This document shows, piece by piece, positions 1 to 7,688 of a stretch of DNA of 64,000 bases (positions within the stretch are counted from its first letter, which is position 1; every line of letters starts with the position of its first letter). The stretch spans positions 533,417 through 597,416 of the forward strand of contig NZ_JAODWD010000005.1 in NCBI RefSeq assembly GCF_025345615.1, given 5' to 3'. The position numbers were made by a program, and so were the translations under genes. The notes beneath the pieces are model-generated. The model saw nothing but the letters and a program-made list of their open reading frames with translations, was not told the DNA's origin and did no database searches. This DNA is from Mycobacterium deserti. GTDB lineage: Bacteria > Actinomycetota > Actinomycetes > Mycobacteriales > Mycobacteriaceae.

Positions 1-657
1 GTCCAGGGTGACGCCGAGGACATCGGCTGTCGCGTTGAGCGCCTGCCGGTACGCCATGTCGAGCTTCTTGATGATCGGCGAGTCGACGCTGACGTCTTCG
101 GGTGGTCGGCCCATCCCCATGAGATCTACGAGCATCGGACGACTGTCGACGGCCGACACATCGGTGGCCTCGTAGAGATCGATGCGGTCGATAGTCTTGC
201 TCAGCCCCGTCACTGTCGCCACCAGGCGTTCGAACATGAATCCTGGATTCTCGCCGGCAGCGTGGAAGCGCGACTGCCCTGCCCGACAAGCCGCCACGAA
301 TGCGGCTTCGGTCGCGGCGCCGTAGGTGGGCAGGTGGTTGTACGACGTCGTGGTGACGACGTTGGTGCCCGACGCCAGTAGTCGGCAGATGTCGTCGGCG
401 TTGGTGTCGACGGCGTGCGCCTTGCTGGCGGCATGGATGACGACGTCGGCACCGAGCGCGAAGATCTCTTCCTTGTCCGCGGTGGCGAGCACCCCGGTGG
501 TCGGGGGCAAACCGCACAGCGCTCCGGCGTCCCGACCCGCCTTGGCCGGGTCATACACCAGGACGCCGACCAGCTGGAAATTCGGATTCTCGATGAGTTC
601 GGCGAGCGCGGCGCGGCCGACCGCGCCGGTTGCCCACTGCACCACTCGAGTTGCCAA
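1..657 (-). CDS. DapB-like NAD(P)-binding oxidoreductase, 3' end cut by window
   Basis: Only the N-terminal 219 residues are in the window. The N-terminus (TRVVQWATGAVGR) is a Rossmann dinucleotide-binding strand-loop-helix, followed by ELIENPNFQLVGVLVYDPAKAGRDAG and, near residue 90, an LLASGTNVVTTTS segment. The same order is seen in four other proteins of this window. The family resembles the dihydrodipicolinate reductase N-terminus joined to a diaminopentanoate-dehydrogenase-like C-terminus; the real substrate is unknown. I use a TTG start at 657 because a TGA lies directly before it in frame and GGGAG sits 7 nt upstream. It is divergent from the P450 gene at 784, with a 32-bp dyad between them. 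Confidence 0.8.
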   Translation of the reverse strand, partial: MATRVVQWATGAVGRAALAELIENPNFQLVGVLVYDPAKAGRDAGALCGLPPTTGVLATADKEEIFALGADVVIHAASKAHAVDTNADDICRLLASGTNVVTTTSYNHLPTYGAATEAAFVAACRAGQSRFHAAGENPGFMFERLVATVTGLSKTIDRIDLYEATDVSAVDSRPMLVDLMGMGRPPEDVSVDSPIIKKLDMAYRQALNATADVLGVTLD

Positions 658-713
658 TCAAACGCTCCCGGTTCATCTTTCGCGAAGGCCGTAGCCCGAT
701 ACCAGGCACAACC

Positions 714-745
714 TACAGTATGGAGGTTGCAACCACCAGAGTGTA
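714..745. promoter_or_regulatory. 32-bp near-perfect dyad between divergent genes
   Basis: The left half TACAGTATGGAGGTTG and the right half CAACCACCAGAGTGTA are reverse complements at 13 of 16 positions, centred on GGTTGCAACC. It lies between the divergent DapB-like gene (start 657) and P450 gene (start 784), where an operator would act on both. It does not resemble the GAGAAT-N4-ATTCTC sites elsewhere in the window, so it probably belongs to another regulator. Confidence 0.55.
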
Positions 746-783
746 TGTTGATACCCTGCCGACCGACGGTGAGGAGTCGTGAC

Positions 784-2022
784 ATGTTCGAGCCGGCGAG
801 CGTCGAGGAACTCGAACAGAGCATTCGCGACGCGCAGGACAAATTCAACGAGGGCATGGGCGCCGACGGTGACGCCAGCCCGTATTCGTTGCTCAAGGAA
901 CTGCGCGCGCAGGCGCCGGTGCACGCGGGGTGGCCCGAGATGGGCATGATCGGCAATTCCGGCGATGGGCCGCCGACCTTCACGGCGTACACGTTCGATG
1001 CCGTCAAGGCGATTTTCACCGACAACGTCACCTTCAGCACTCGCTGCTACGAAGACGTCGTCCGGCCACTGCAGGGCCCGACGATCCTCGAGATGCAGGA
1101 TCCCGAACACGCCGTATACCGCAGGCTGCACGAGTTCGCGTTCGCGCGTTCGTCGATGAAGCGGTGGGACAACGAACTGGTCGGCCCACTGGTGGACCAG
1201 ACCATTGCGAAGCTCAAGGACGCCAAGCGGGCCGATCTGGTCGATGCGGTGTTCATGCCGATCCCGGTGCGGGTGATCGCCGCTCTGCTCGGCCTTCCCG
1301 ATTCCGATGTGCTGCATTTCCATCGGCTCGCGATCGACCTGCTGGGCTTCCGCGGCGACATGGAATGCGCGCTGCGGGCATCGGCGACGATGAAGGAGTA
1401 CTTCGTCGGGATCCTCGCCGAGAAGCGGAAAGCACCCAAGGACGACATGGTGTCGATCCTCGCCGGCGCCGAGATCAACGGCGTGAAGATGTCCGACGAG
1501 CAGATCTACGGTTTCATGCGAAACCTGCTTCCGGCAGGCGCCGAGACCACATCGCGCTCGACCGCCAGCCTGGCGTATGCGTTGCTCATACATCCTGATC
1601 AGCTCGACGCCGTGCGCGATGACCGTGGACTGCTGCCACATGCCATTGAGGAAGGCATCCGGTGGGAAACCCCGCTGCTCAACTTCATGCGGGAGGTCAC
1701 CCGTGACACCGAGATCGCCGACGTCCAGGTGCCCAAGGGCGCGACGATGATGCTCAGCCTCGGAAGCGCCAACCACGACGAAGCGCGGTGGACCGAACCG
1801 GAGAAGTTCGACATCTTTCGCGAACGCAAGCCGCACATCGGATTCGCCCACGGCGCCCACGTCTGCCTGGGCATGCATCTGGCTCGCCTCGAAACCACGA
1901 AGATCTTCAACGCGCTGTTCGACGAGTTGCCGGGGCTGCGCCTCGACCCCGACGCGCCGCCGCCCTACATCACCGGCTCCATGTTCCGATCGCCGCCACG
2001 CCTCGAAGTGGTGTGGGATTGA
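784..2022 (+). CDS. cytochrome P450
   Basis: A 412-residue soluble bacterial P450 monooxygenase. It has the I-helix oxygen-activation motif AGAETTS (about residue 251), an ExxR pair in EEGIRWETP (about 289) and the haem-binding loop FAHGAHVCLG with the thiolate Cys near 361. The reading frame is open further upstream, but the ATG at 784 is preceded by GAGGAG at a good distance and gives the normal length of a class I P450. The next gene, a DapB-like oxidoreductase, follows after 12 nt, so the two are probably co-transcribed; an alcohol or ketone made by the P450 could be the substrate of its partner (inference). No ferredoxin lies directly beside it. Confidence 0.93.
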   Translation: MFEPASVEELEQSIRDAQDKFNEGMGADGDASPYSLLKELRAQAPVHAGWPEMGMIGNSGDGPPTFTAYTFDAVKAIFTDNVTFSTRCYEDVVRPLQGPTILEMQDPEHAVYRRLHEFAFARSSMKRWDNELVGPLVDQTIAKLKDAKRADLVDAVFMPIPVRVIAALLGLPDSDVLHFHRLAIDLLGFRGDMECALRASATMKEYFVGILAEKRKAPKDDMVSILAGAEINGVKMSDEQIYGFMRNLLPAGAETTSRSTASLAYALLIHPDQLDAVRDDRGLLPHAIEEGIRWETPLLNFMREVTRDTEIADVQVPKGATMMLSLGSANHDEARWTEPEKFDIFRERKPHIGFAHGAHVCLGMHLARLETTKIFNALFDELPGLRLDPDAPPPYITGSMFRSPPRLEVVWD

Positions 2023-2034
2023 GGAAGCTTTGAC

Positions 2035-3090
2035 ATGACACGAGTTATCCAGTGGGCGACCGGCGTCACCGGAATGATGTCGCTGCGCCACGTCCTCGGC
2101 CGCCAAGATCTCGAACTCGTGGGTGTGCGGGTTTACGACAACGCCAAAACCGGCGTGGACGCGGGCACGCTGTGCGGGTTGGGCGAGACGGGGCTGCGCG
2201 CGACCGCCGATCGCGAAGAGATCATCAACACCGACGCCGACGTGGTGCTCTACATGGGCAAGGTGGAAACCGATACGCCCGGTTGCTTCGCCGACGTCTG
2301 CGACCTGCTCGCATCGGGTAAGAACGTGGTCGCGACCGGCAGCAGGTTCATCCACCCGCGGTCATTGCACGAATCGCTCGCCGACGGCATCGAAAGCGCC
2401 TGCACGGCGGGGGAATCATCGTTTCTCGGGCTTGGTCTGTACCCAGGTTTCGTGGGGGAGATGCTGGCGCCGCTGCTGTCACGGCTGACGCAGCGGACGA
2501 GCCGCATCAGTGTCCGCGAGGTGCTCAACTACTCGACGTACGCCAGTCACGATCTGATCTTCAATGCCATGGGCTTCGGGCATGCATCCGACGACACCAC
2601 GCCGCTGCTGAGCAACACGGAGTATGCGGCGAGCGCGTGGATCGGCAGCGCGACCGTGCTCGCCGTGGCGCTTGGACTGAAGATTCGTTCGGTGAACGGG
2701 TTTCGCGAGGTCGTCACGACTCCGCGCGCCTTAACCGTCGCCGCGGGCGAGATCCCCGCGGGCACCGTCGGTGCCATGCGATTCGGTGTCGCCCTCGACT
2801 GCGGCGAGACCACGATGTCGGTCGAGCATCTCACCCGCATGGCCGACGATCTCGCTCCGGACTGGCCGACCGAGATCGGGTACGAGGTAGCCTTCGAAGG
2901 CGAACCGAATCTGCGGATTCACCTCGCGATCGGGTCTCACGGAGAGGATCACGCCGAACAGGGTTGCCTGGCCACCGCCATGCATGCGATCAACGCGATA
3001 CCTGTCGTCGTCGCGGTGGAACCGGGACTCTACGACCTGTCCACCATTGCGCCGTTCGTCGCGCACTGGACGAACCGCACGGCTACCTGA
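2035..3090 (+). CDS. DapB-like NAD(P)-binding oxidoreductase
   Basis: A full-length 351-residue member of the paralogous family. The N-terminus MTRVIQWATGVTGMMSLRHVL is the nucleotide-binding fold. VYDNAKTGVDAGTLCGL and DLLASGKNVVATGS are shared with the other copies. The C-terminal half carries the conserved A(H/N)AI(P)VVVAVEPGLYDL ending. It sits 12 nt behind the P450 gene with GAGGAAG before the ATG, and its last 8 bp overlap the end of the convergent paralogue at 3083. The family fold is recognisable; the substrate is not known and lysine biosynthesis is unlikely given the number of copies. Confidence 0.85.
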   Translation: MTRVIQWATGVTGMMSLRHVLGRQDLELVGVRVYDNAKTGVDAGTLCGLGETGLRATADREEIINTDADVVLYMGKVETDTPGCFADVCDLLASGKNVVATGSRFIHPRSLHESLADGIESACTAGESSFLGLGLYPGFVGEMLAPLLSRLTQRTSRISVREVLNYSTYASHDLIFNAMGFGHASDDTTPLLSNTEYAASAWIGSATVLAVALGLKIRSVNGFREVVTTPRALTVAAGEIPAGTVGAMRFGVALDCGETTMSVEHLTRMADDLAPDWPTEIGYEVAFEGEPNLRIHLAIGSHGEDHAEQGCLATAMHAINAIPVVVAVEPGLYDLSTIAPFVAHWTNRTAT

Positions 3091-4168
3091 CGTTTCCGAA
3101 GCCGGTATAGCTGCGGACGAGGGGGAGATCCGCCATGGTCGCGAAGCCGGCGGGCGCCGCGCAGACGGCCGGGATGGCGTTGACTACCTGCATCGCCACC
3201 GTGATGAGGCCGGCCCGAACATGTTCGGAGATCGACGCCTCGCGCGAGAAGCTGGCCAGCGGAAAGAAATGTGTACGCATGGACGGATCGCCTTCGATGG
3301 TCAACGTCCAACCATCCAACGGCTTGGGCCAGTGGCGGGGATACTCACCACCGACGGTCCAGAGCGTCTCGAACTCGATCAGCGGCACCCCGTCGCGATG
3401 GCCGACGAAGTTCCAGCGCTGTCCCGCGGTCGTGCCCTGCCGAACCACGTGATCGAAGATCTGGAGGTCCTTGCTCGCCGGCACGGTCTCTAGGGTCACC
3501 GAGACGTCGTCGATGTCCGCGGTCAAGGTGTCGGAGAGGAACCAGGTCTGCTCGACGAACAGCTTCGTCAGGAACCCCAGGTAGGCGTTGGCGGTGGGCG
3601 TCACCTCATCGGTCGGCCGGCCGAACCACATACCGTCGAAGGTGATCTCGGTGCTCTCCCACAGCGTCCAGTCGGCCCTCTCCTGCAGGGTGACTCGCTC
3701 GATCGTGCGGCTCATGCCCGACAGCGCGAGAGGCAGTACGCCCGAAAGATTGCCCGGATTGAGGCCGCTGCCATGAATGGTGCTGTCGCCCTTCATGCAC
3801 GCCGCCATCAACCTCTCGCGGTCGGCCTCCGGAATGCGGCGTGGATGGAACAAGAACGACGGCGTCGCTACGTTCTTGCCGCTCTCGAGCAGCGTGCAGA
3901 CGTCGTCGAGGTCGGTGAACGACGGAGCGTACAACACGAGATCGGCGTCGAGCGCGAGGATCGCGTCCACGTCGGTGGTGGCGGTGACGCCGATCGGCGA
4001 CCTGTTGACGAGCGTTCCGACGTCAACCCCGTTCTTGGCGTCGGAGTACACGCGTGCGCCGACCAACTCGAGGTCGGGACGGTGGTCGAGGATAGCGGTG
4101 AGCATCTCGGTGCCGACGCCGCCGGTGGCCCACTGGATGATCCGCAGTGGACGGGTACCTGCAGTCAC
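3083..4168 (-). CDS. DapB-like NAD(P)-binding oxidoreductase
   Basis: A 361-residue paralogue with N-terminus PLRIIQWATGGVGTEMLTAIL, then VYSDAKNGVDVGTL and TLLESGKNVATPS. The C-terminus again reads VVNAIPAVCAAPAGF before the end. The GTG at 4168 is used because it just precedes the conserved PLRIIQWATG. It is convergent with the gene ending at 3090 (8-bp overlap) and divergent from the SDR at 4264. The shared intergenic region holds a tandem operator of the GAGAAT-N4-ATTCTC type, so both genes are probably under the same control. Confidence 0.85.
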   Translation of the reverse strand: MTAGTRPLRIIQWATGGVGTEMLTAILDHRPDLELVGARVYSDAKNGVDVGTLVNRSPIGVTATTDVDAILALDADLVLYAPSFTDLDDVCTLLESGKNVATPSFLFHPRRIPEADRERLMAACMKGDSTIHGSGLNPGNLSGVLPLALSGMSRTIERVTLQERADWTLWESTEITFDGMWFGRPTDEVTPTANAYLGFLTKLFVEQTWFLSDTLTADIDDVSVTLETVPASKDLQIFDHVVRQGTTAGQRWNFVGHRDGVPLIEFETLWTVGGEYPRHWPKPLDGWTLTIEGDPSMRTHFFPLASFSREASISEHVRAGLITVAMQVVNAIPAVCAAPAGFATMADLPLVRSYTGFGNVR

Positions 4169-4211
4169 GCGGCCGGTTTCCGGGCGATCACGATGTCACG
4201 GTAACACCGGT

Positions 4212-4249
4212 GATAACGTGTGTTCTCATATTCGGCAAATGAAGTTCTC
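4212..4249. promoter_or_regulatory. tandem operator, 22-bp spacing
   Basis: GATAAC-GTGT-GTTCTC (4212-4227) is followed exactly 22 bp later by GGCAAA-TGAA-GTTCTC (4234-4249). TAACGT inside the first site could be a -10 hexamer for the SDR gene at 4264. The position between divergent genes fits an operator acting on both. Confidence 0.6.
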
Positions 4250-4263
4250 GACAGGAGTGTGCC

Positions 4264-5106
4264 ATGGACGATGTGCTCGGGTACCAGGGCAAGGCGGTCG
4301 TCGTGACGGGCGCGGCGTCCGGTATGGGGCAGGCGACCACACAGATCCTCGTCGACCTCGGTGCGACGGTCACCGCACTCGACATCAAACCGACGACGGT
4401 TCCCGTCGCGCGTGCGCTGCAGATCGATCTACGCGACCGCGCCAGCATCGAGGAGGTCACGGCGTCCATCGACGGCCCCGTCGACGGGCTCTTCAGCTGT
4501 GCGGGGTTACCCGGTCCGCCGTTCAGCGAATGGGACACGATCCTGGTGAACTTTGTGGGAGCGCGCCACCTGGCCGAGAGTTTGGTGCCGAAGATGCCCG
4601 AGGGGTCGGCCATCAGCGTCATCTCGTCGTCGGCGGCGATCGGCTGGCAGGACCACATCAAGGTCATCACCGGCCTGCTCGAGACCAAGGGGTTCGATGC
4701 GGCCGTCGAGTGGCTGACGGCGAACGAGAAGAAGTGGTCGTGGAGCGGTTACGCCTACTCGAAGTACATCATCGACGCATGGGTGGGCTGGTGGTATCCC
4801 GAACTCGGTCGCCGCGGCATCCGGATCAACTGCATCAACCCGGGCCCCACCGAGACGGCGATGATGCCGGCCTTTCAGGACTTGATGGGTAAGGACACCG
4901 TGGATCAGGCCATCGGACCGGTCGGGCGGTATTCGACTCCGGAGGAACAAGCCTGGCCCCTGGTCTGCCTCGGTAGCCCGCGCTTCAGTTATGTCGGAGG
5001 TGAGGTGCTGTGGACCGATGGCGGCTGGAACGGCGCCATGACGATGGGCCGTCACCAAGCGCAGTGGGCTCAGGACACCGAACGGATCATGTCCGAGAAA
5101 CGCTGA
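4264..5106 (+). CDS. short-chain dehydrogenase/reductase
   Basis: A 280-residue classical SDR. It has the NAD(P)-binding glycine motif TGAASGMG (about residues 16-23), an active-site serine in VISSSAAIG and the catalytic YAYSK near residue 163. The tail is longer than in most SDRs (MGRHQAQWAQDTERIMSEKR). A GLLETKGFDAAVEWL insertion before the active site is typical of the 3-alpha-hydroxysteroid/coniferyl alcohol dehydrogenase branch, which suggests oxidation of a secondary or allylic alcohol. The start is supported by AGGAG 8 nt upstream. It ends convergently with the SDR at 5113, both stop codons lying in one palindrome. Confidence 0.88.
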   Translation: MDDVLGYQGKAVVVTGAASGMGQATTQILVDLGATVTALDIKPTTVPVARALQIDLRDRASIEEVTASIDGPVDGLFSCAGLPGPPFSEWDTILVNFVGARHLAESLVPKMPEGSAISVISSSAAIGWQDHIKVITGLLETKGFDAAVEWLTANEKKWSWSGYAYSKYIIDAWVGWWYPELGRRGIRINCINPGPTETAMMPAFQDLMGKDTVDQAIGPVGRYSTPEEQAWPLVCLGSPRFSYVGGEVLWTDGGWNGAMTMGRHQAQWAQDTERIMSEKR

Positions 5107-5116
5107 CGATCGTCAG
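5103..5116. terminator. 14-bp palindrome over two convergent stop codons
   Basis: CTGACGATCGTCAG is a perfect palindrome containing the TGA of the plus-strand SDR and the TGA of the minus-strand SDR. It has no T-run, so termination is inferred from its position only; mycobacterial terminators often lack T-runs. Confidence 0.35.
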
Positions 5117-5916
5117 ATGAAGTCGGAGCCGCCGTCGACGTTGACGGTGGCTCCGGTGACGTAGCCGTTCCGGCGTGACGCGAGATACGCAGTGGCCGAA
5201 GCTATCTCCTCGGGCAGTCCGGCCCGGCCGATGTCAGAGGGATGGCCGTAGGTCCGCTCCACCCATGTCATCACATCGTGCGGGTCCGCGGAGTCCAGTC
5301 CGTCGGCAGCGAGCACGTCCTTGAGGATCTCGGTGAAGCTCGCGGTCACGATGGTGCCCGGGCATACGCAGTTGACGAGGATGCCTTCGGGCCCAAGGCT
5401 CTTCGAGAGATTCTTGGTGAAGCTCGACAGCGCCGCCTTCGTCGCGGTGTAGGCGACGAGTCGCGGGCTCTGGCGTTGAATCGAGTGTGCGGACAAGGTG
5501 ACGATACGTGCCCATTCGGCGGCGCGCAGCATCGGCAGCGCCGCGCGCACCGACCGGACCACGGACATGGTGCCCAGGTCGAAGGCGGCATGCCAGTCGT
5601 CGTCATCGAGTTCGTCGAAGGTGCCCGCACCAGGCCCAACCGTGTGCACCAACACATTGAGGCGGCCCCAGGCCTCGTTCACTGCGGCGTACCCCGCCGC
5701 GATCGATCCGGCGTCGGACATGTCGACGCTCAGCGCGAGCACCTCGGGTGCACCGGCGCCGCGGATCCGGTCGGCCGCCGCATCCAGCCCCTGCTGTCCA
5801 CGCGCCATGATCGCCACCGATGCGCCCTCGGCGCCAAGCGTTTCGGCGATCGCCAGGCCCATCCCTTTACTGCCTCCGGTGACGACGGCGGTCGCGCCGG
5901 CAAAGCCCAAATCCAT
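5113..5916 (-). CDS. short-chain dehydrogenase/reductase
   Basis: A 267-residue SDR with TGGSKGMG (13-20), the catalytic serine in VTLSAHS (about 142), YTATK (Tyr156, Lys160) and the C-terminal VTGATVNVDGGSDFI that usually closes the cofactor pocket in FabG-like enzymes. It follows the SDR at 5929-6687 by 12 nt on the same strand, and both belong to the chain that begins at 7519. The chain thus pairs two different SDRs with a Bfd-like ferredoxin. The substrate is not predictable; a 3-hydroxyacyl or ring alcohol is likely from the context. Confidence 0.88.
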   Translation of the reverse strand: MDLGFAGATAVVTGGSKGMGLAIAETLGAEGASVAIMARGQQGLDAAADRIRGAGAPEVLALSVDMSDAGSIAAGYAAVNEAWGRLNVLVHTVGPGAGTFDELDDDDWHAAFDLGTMSVVRSVRAALPMLRAAEWARIVTLSAHSIQRQSPRLVAYTATKAALSSFTKNLSKSLGPEGILVNCVCPGTIVTASFTEILKDVLAADGLDSADPHDVMTWVERTYGHPSDIGRAGLPEEIASATAYLASRRNGYVTGATVNVDGGSDFI

Positions 5917-5928
5917 TGCGCAATCCTC

Positions 5929-6687
5929 CTATCGGGTCTTGGTCATCCGAGGTGCCAGATGCACGACGTCGCTGACGACTGTGGGGTTCGCGCGGGACAT
6001 GGCGATCAACGACAGCATCGCATTTGCCACGTCGCTGACGGCGGACATCTCCGCCGGAATCTGGCCCTTCTGTGCCCATGCCCGGTACAGGTCGGCCAGG
6101 AGGTCGCGGTCCGCGCCGCGCAGAATCTCGGTGCCCTCGGTGGGTCCGACGCTGACGCGGATGACAGCCAGTTCCGGATGTTCGGCCCGCCACGATCGCA
6201 GGATCTCGTCCAGCGCGGCCTTACTTGCGTGATAGGCCGCGACACCGGCGCGTGGCCTTCCGACGTCATGGCTCGATGCCACGAGCGCGACCGCGTCATC
6301 GGCAAGGTGGGGGAGCGCGGCGCGCAGTACGTGTGATGCACCGACGGCGTTGACGGCGTACGCGTGCAACCACGTCGTCACGTCGGTCTCTTCGATCAGC
6401 GCGAACGGCACCACGGCGCTGGTGAACACGACGGCGTCGAGCTGGCCGAACCGGGCGACCACCTCGTCGATGACCCGCTCGATTGCAGGCGGATCGGCGA
6501 CGTCGAGCTCGTAAGCGGACCCGTCGAGCTGTTCGGCGAGTTCGGACAGCAGCTCCACGCGCCGGGCCGCGAGCGCGACCTTGGCGCCCCTGGCGTGGGC
6601 GGCCCGTGTCAGCGCGTGACCGATGCCCGACGATGCGCCGACGACGAGCATCCGTGCGCCCTCGATATTGGAGTGCCGATCGCTCAC
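5929..6687 (-). CDS. short-chain dehydrogenase/reductase (atypical)
   Basis: A 252-residue SDR with GASSGIG (17-23), serine in VASSHD and YHASK (Tyr152, Lys156). The C-terminal part (LRSWRAEHPELAVIRVSVGPTEGTEIL) is of the atypical type that lacks a VDGG ending. The GTG at 6687 is chosen because it overlaps the stop of the ferredoxin gene (GTGA, 6684-6687), showing translational coupling. It lies between the ferredoxin and another SDR in one transcription unit controlled by the operator at 7572. Confidence 0.85.
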   Translation of the reverse strand: MSDRHSNIEGARMLVVGASSGIGHALTRAAHARGAKVALAARRVELLSELAEQLDGSAYELDVADPPAIERVIDEVVARFGQLDAVVFTSAVVPFALIEETDVTTWLHAYAVNAVGASHVLRAALPHLADDAVALVASSHDVGRPRAGVAAYHASKAALDEILRSWRAEHPELAVIRVSVGPTEGTEILRGADRDLLADLYRAWAQKGQIPAEMSAVSDVANAMLSLIAMSRANPTVVSDVVHLAPRMTKTR

Positions 6688-6878
6688 GGTCTGCTTCCCC
6701 TGCCTGATTTCGTTGTCACTGAATGAGAGTCGATGATCGCGCGAATCGTGCGCCGGCACCTGCCGCACTCTGATCCTGCGCCGCACGCCTCGGACACCTG
6801 CCGGGAGGTCGTGGCGCCGGCGGCGACCGCAGCGGCGACCGTTTCGATCGTGACGCCGTGACACAGGCACACGTACAT
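6684..6878 (-). CDS. Bfd-like [2Fe-2S] ferredoxin
   Basis: A 64-residue protein beginning MYVCLCHGVT and ending in CGRC, with cysteines at 4, 6, 38 and 41. This is exactly the CxC-N31-CxxC spacing of bacterioferritin-associated ferredoxin (Bfd), a [2Fe-2S] protein that reduces bacterioferritin iron. An extra Cys is at 32. No bacterioferritin gene is nearby; the neighbours are two SDRs and a repeat protein, so a role as electron carrier for this pathway is possible but unproven. The start overlaps the preceding stop (TGATG) and the stop overlaps the next GTG, so it is fully embedded in the operon. Confidence 0.85.
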   Translation of the reverse strand: MYVCLCHGVTIETVAAAVAAGATTSRQVSEACGAGSECGRCRRTIRAIIDSHSVTTKSGRGSRP

Positions 6879-7519
6879 CAGTGCAGATCCGTCCCGGCCG
6901 TCTCGGCCAGCCGCATCGCATGCACGAACCGGCCGACGAACACCGGCGGATAGGCGCCGACGCCGGCGGAGGCCAGCCACTCCGCAGTGATGTCCGACCG
7001 TGCGACCCACTGCAATGCGGTGCGCGCACTCGTGAGCTGTTGAAGGAACAGCACCTCGCGAGGGGTGTCGAAGGCGCGGTAGACGAGCGTTCGACGAATC
7101 CCCGACCGGGCGAAATCGCCGAGCGATTCCCGCACCCGAGCCAGGAAGACCTCGACGTCTTCAACCCGGGTGACGGCGGCAACCACCACCTCTGTTCCCG
7201 GCGTGGGAGGTTCGCCGAGGTCGAATCGCTCCACGGTCTCGCCAGCGAAGACGGCAGGAAGGTCGTCAACGCCCACGGCATCGAACCATTCGAAGAAGTT
7301 CGGCGAGCGGAGCAGGTTCAGTAGCGGTTGCTCGCTGCGAACACCGATGACGACCAGTACTCTTCCCGCCTCGACGATCGACTCGTAGACGAAGGCGTAT
7401 CGCGCGCCGAGATCGCGCAGGCTTTCCTCGTGCCGTGCGAGTACCGGTCCGACACGCTCGGATTCGGCGATCCGAAACTCCACGGCGAAGACGAAGCTGC
7501 GAACGGCGGGACTAGCCAT
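6878..7519 (-). CDS. uncharacterised protein with two repeated ~95-residue units
   Basis: I do not recognise the family. The 213 residues fall into two related halves: each starts with an alternating strand (FVFAVEFRIAESERVGPVL; VVVAAVTRVEDVEVFLARV), continues with a LVYxxFDT or FVYESIVEAG strand and a VLFLQQL or VLVVIGV strand, and ends in an EWxxxxGVxxxPxVFxGxxV motif. Such halves could form an internally dimeric alpha-beta barrel; this is inference. The ATG at 7519 has GGAGG at the right distance. It is the first gene of the unit that continues with the Bfd-like ferredoxin, and the operator at 7572-7587 lies upstream. Confidence 0.75.
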   Translation of the reverse strand: MASPAVRSFVFAVEFRIAESERVGPVLARHEESLRDLGARYAFVYESIVEAGRVLVVIGVRSEQPLLNLLRSPNFFEWFDAVGVDDLPAVFAGETVERFDLGEPPTPGTEVVVAAVTRVEDVEVFLARVRESLGDFARSGIRRTLVYRAFDTPREVLFLQQLTSARTALQWVARSDITAEWLASAGVGAYPPVFVGRFVHAMRLAETAGTDLH

Positions 7520-7571
7520 GAGCCGCCTCCTTCGCTTCCAGGTACGCCGCGTGGGCGACACTTCCACAGTC

Positions 7572-7587
7572 GAGAATCTACATTCTC
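7572..7587. promoter_or_regulatory. operator, perfect GAGAAT-N4-ATTCTC
   Basis: GAGAAT-CTAC-ATTCTC is a perfect 6+4+6 dyad. On the minus strand TAGATT within it could act as the -10 of the unit starting at 7519, with a leader of about 45 nt that carries the GGAGG ribosome-binding site. Confidence 0.7.
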
Positions 7588-7667
7588 ACATGGCCAGTAT
7601 TACCCGTGTGGGAGTGCCGACGGCGACGGGTAGGCATCCTGTTCGGAAAAGCATCATCACGCACACC

Positions 7668-7683
7668 GGGAACGCCTATTCTC
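7668..7683 (+). promoter_or_regulatory. operator over the -10 of a leaderless P450 gene
   Basis: GGGAAC-GCCT-ATTCTC matches the dyad with one full half-site. TATTCT (7677-7682) is a TANNNT -10 hexamer placed 6 nt before the GTG at 7689, the spacing of a leaderless mycobacterial transcript. A protein bound here would block the promoter directly. Confidence 0.55.
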
Positions 7684-7688
7684 GTCAT

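Noticed and set aside
673..2355. Long minus-strand open frame opposite the first P450
   Set aside because: It is antisense to a P450 with intact haem and I-helix motifs and a DapB-like gene; its composition is that of a GC-rich shadow frame.
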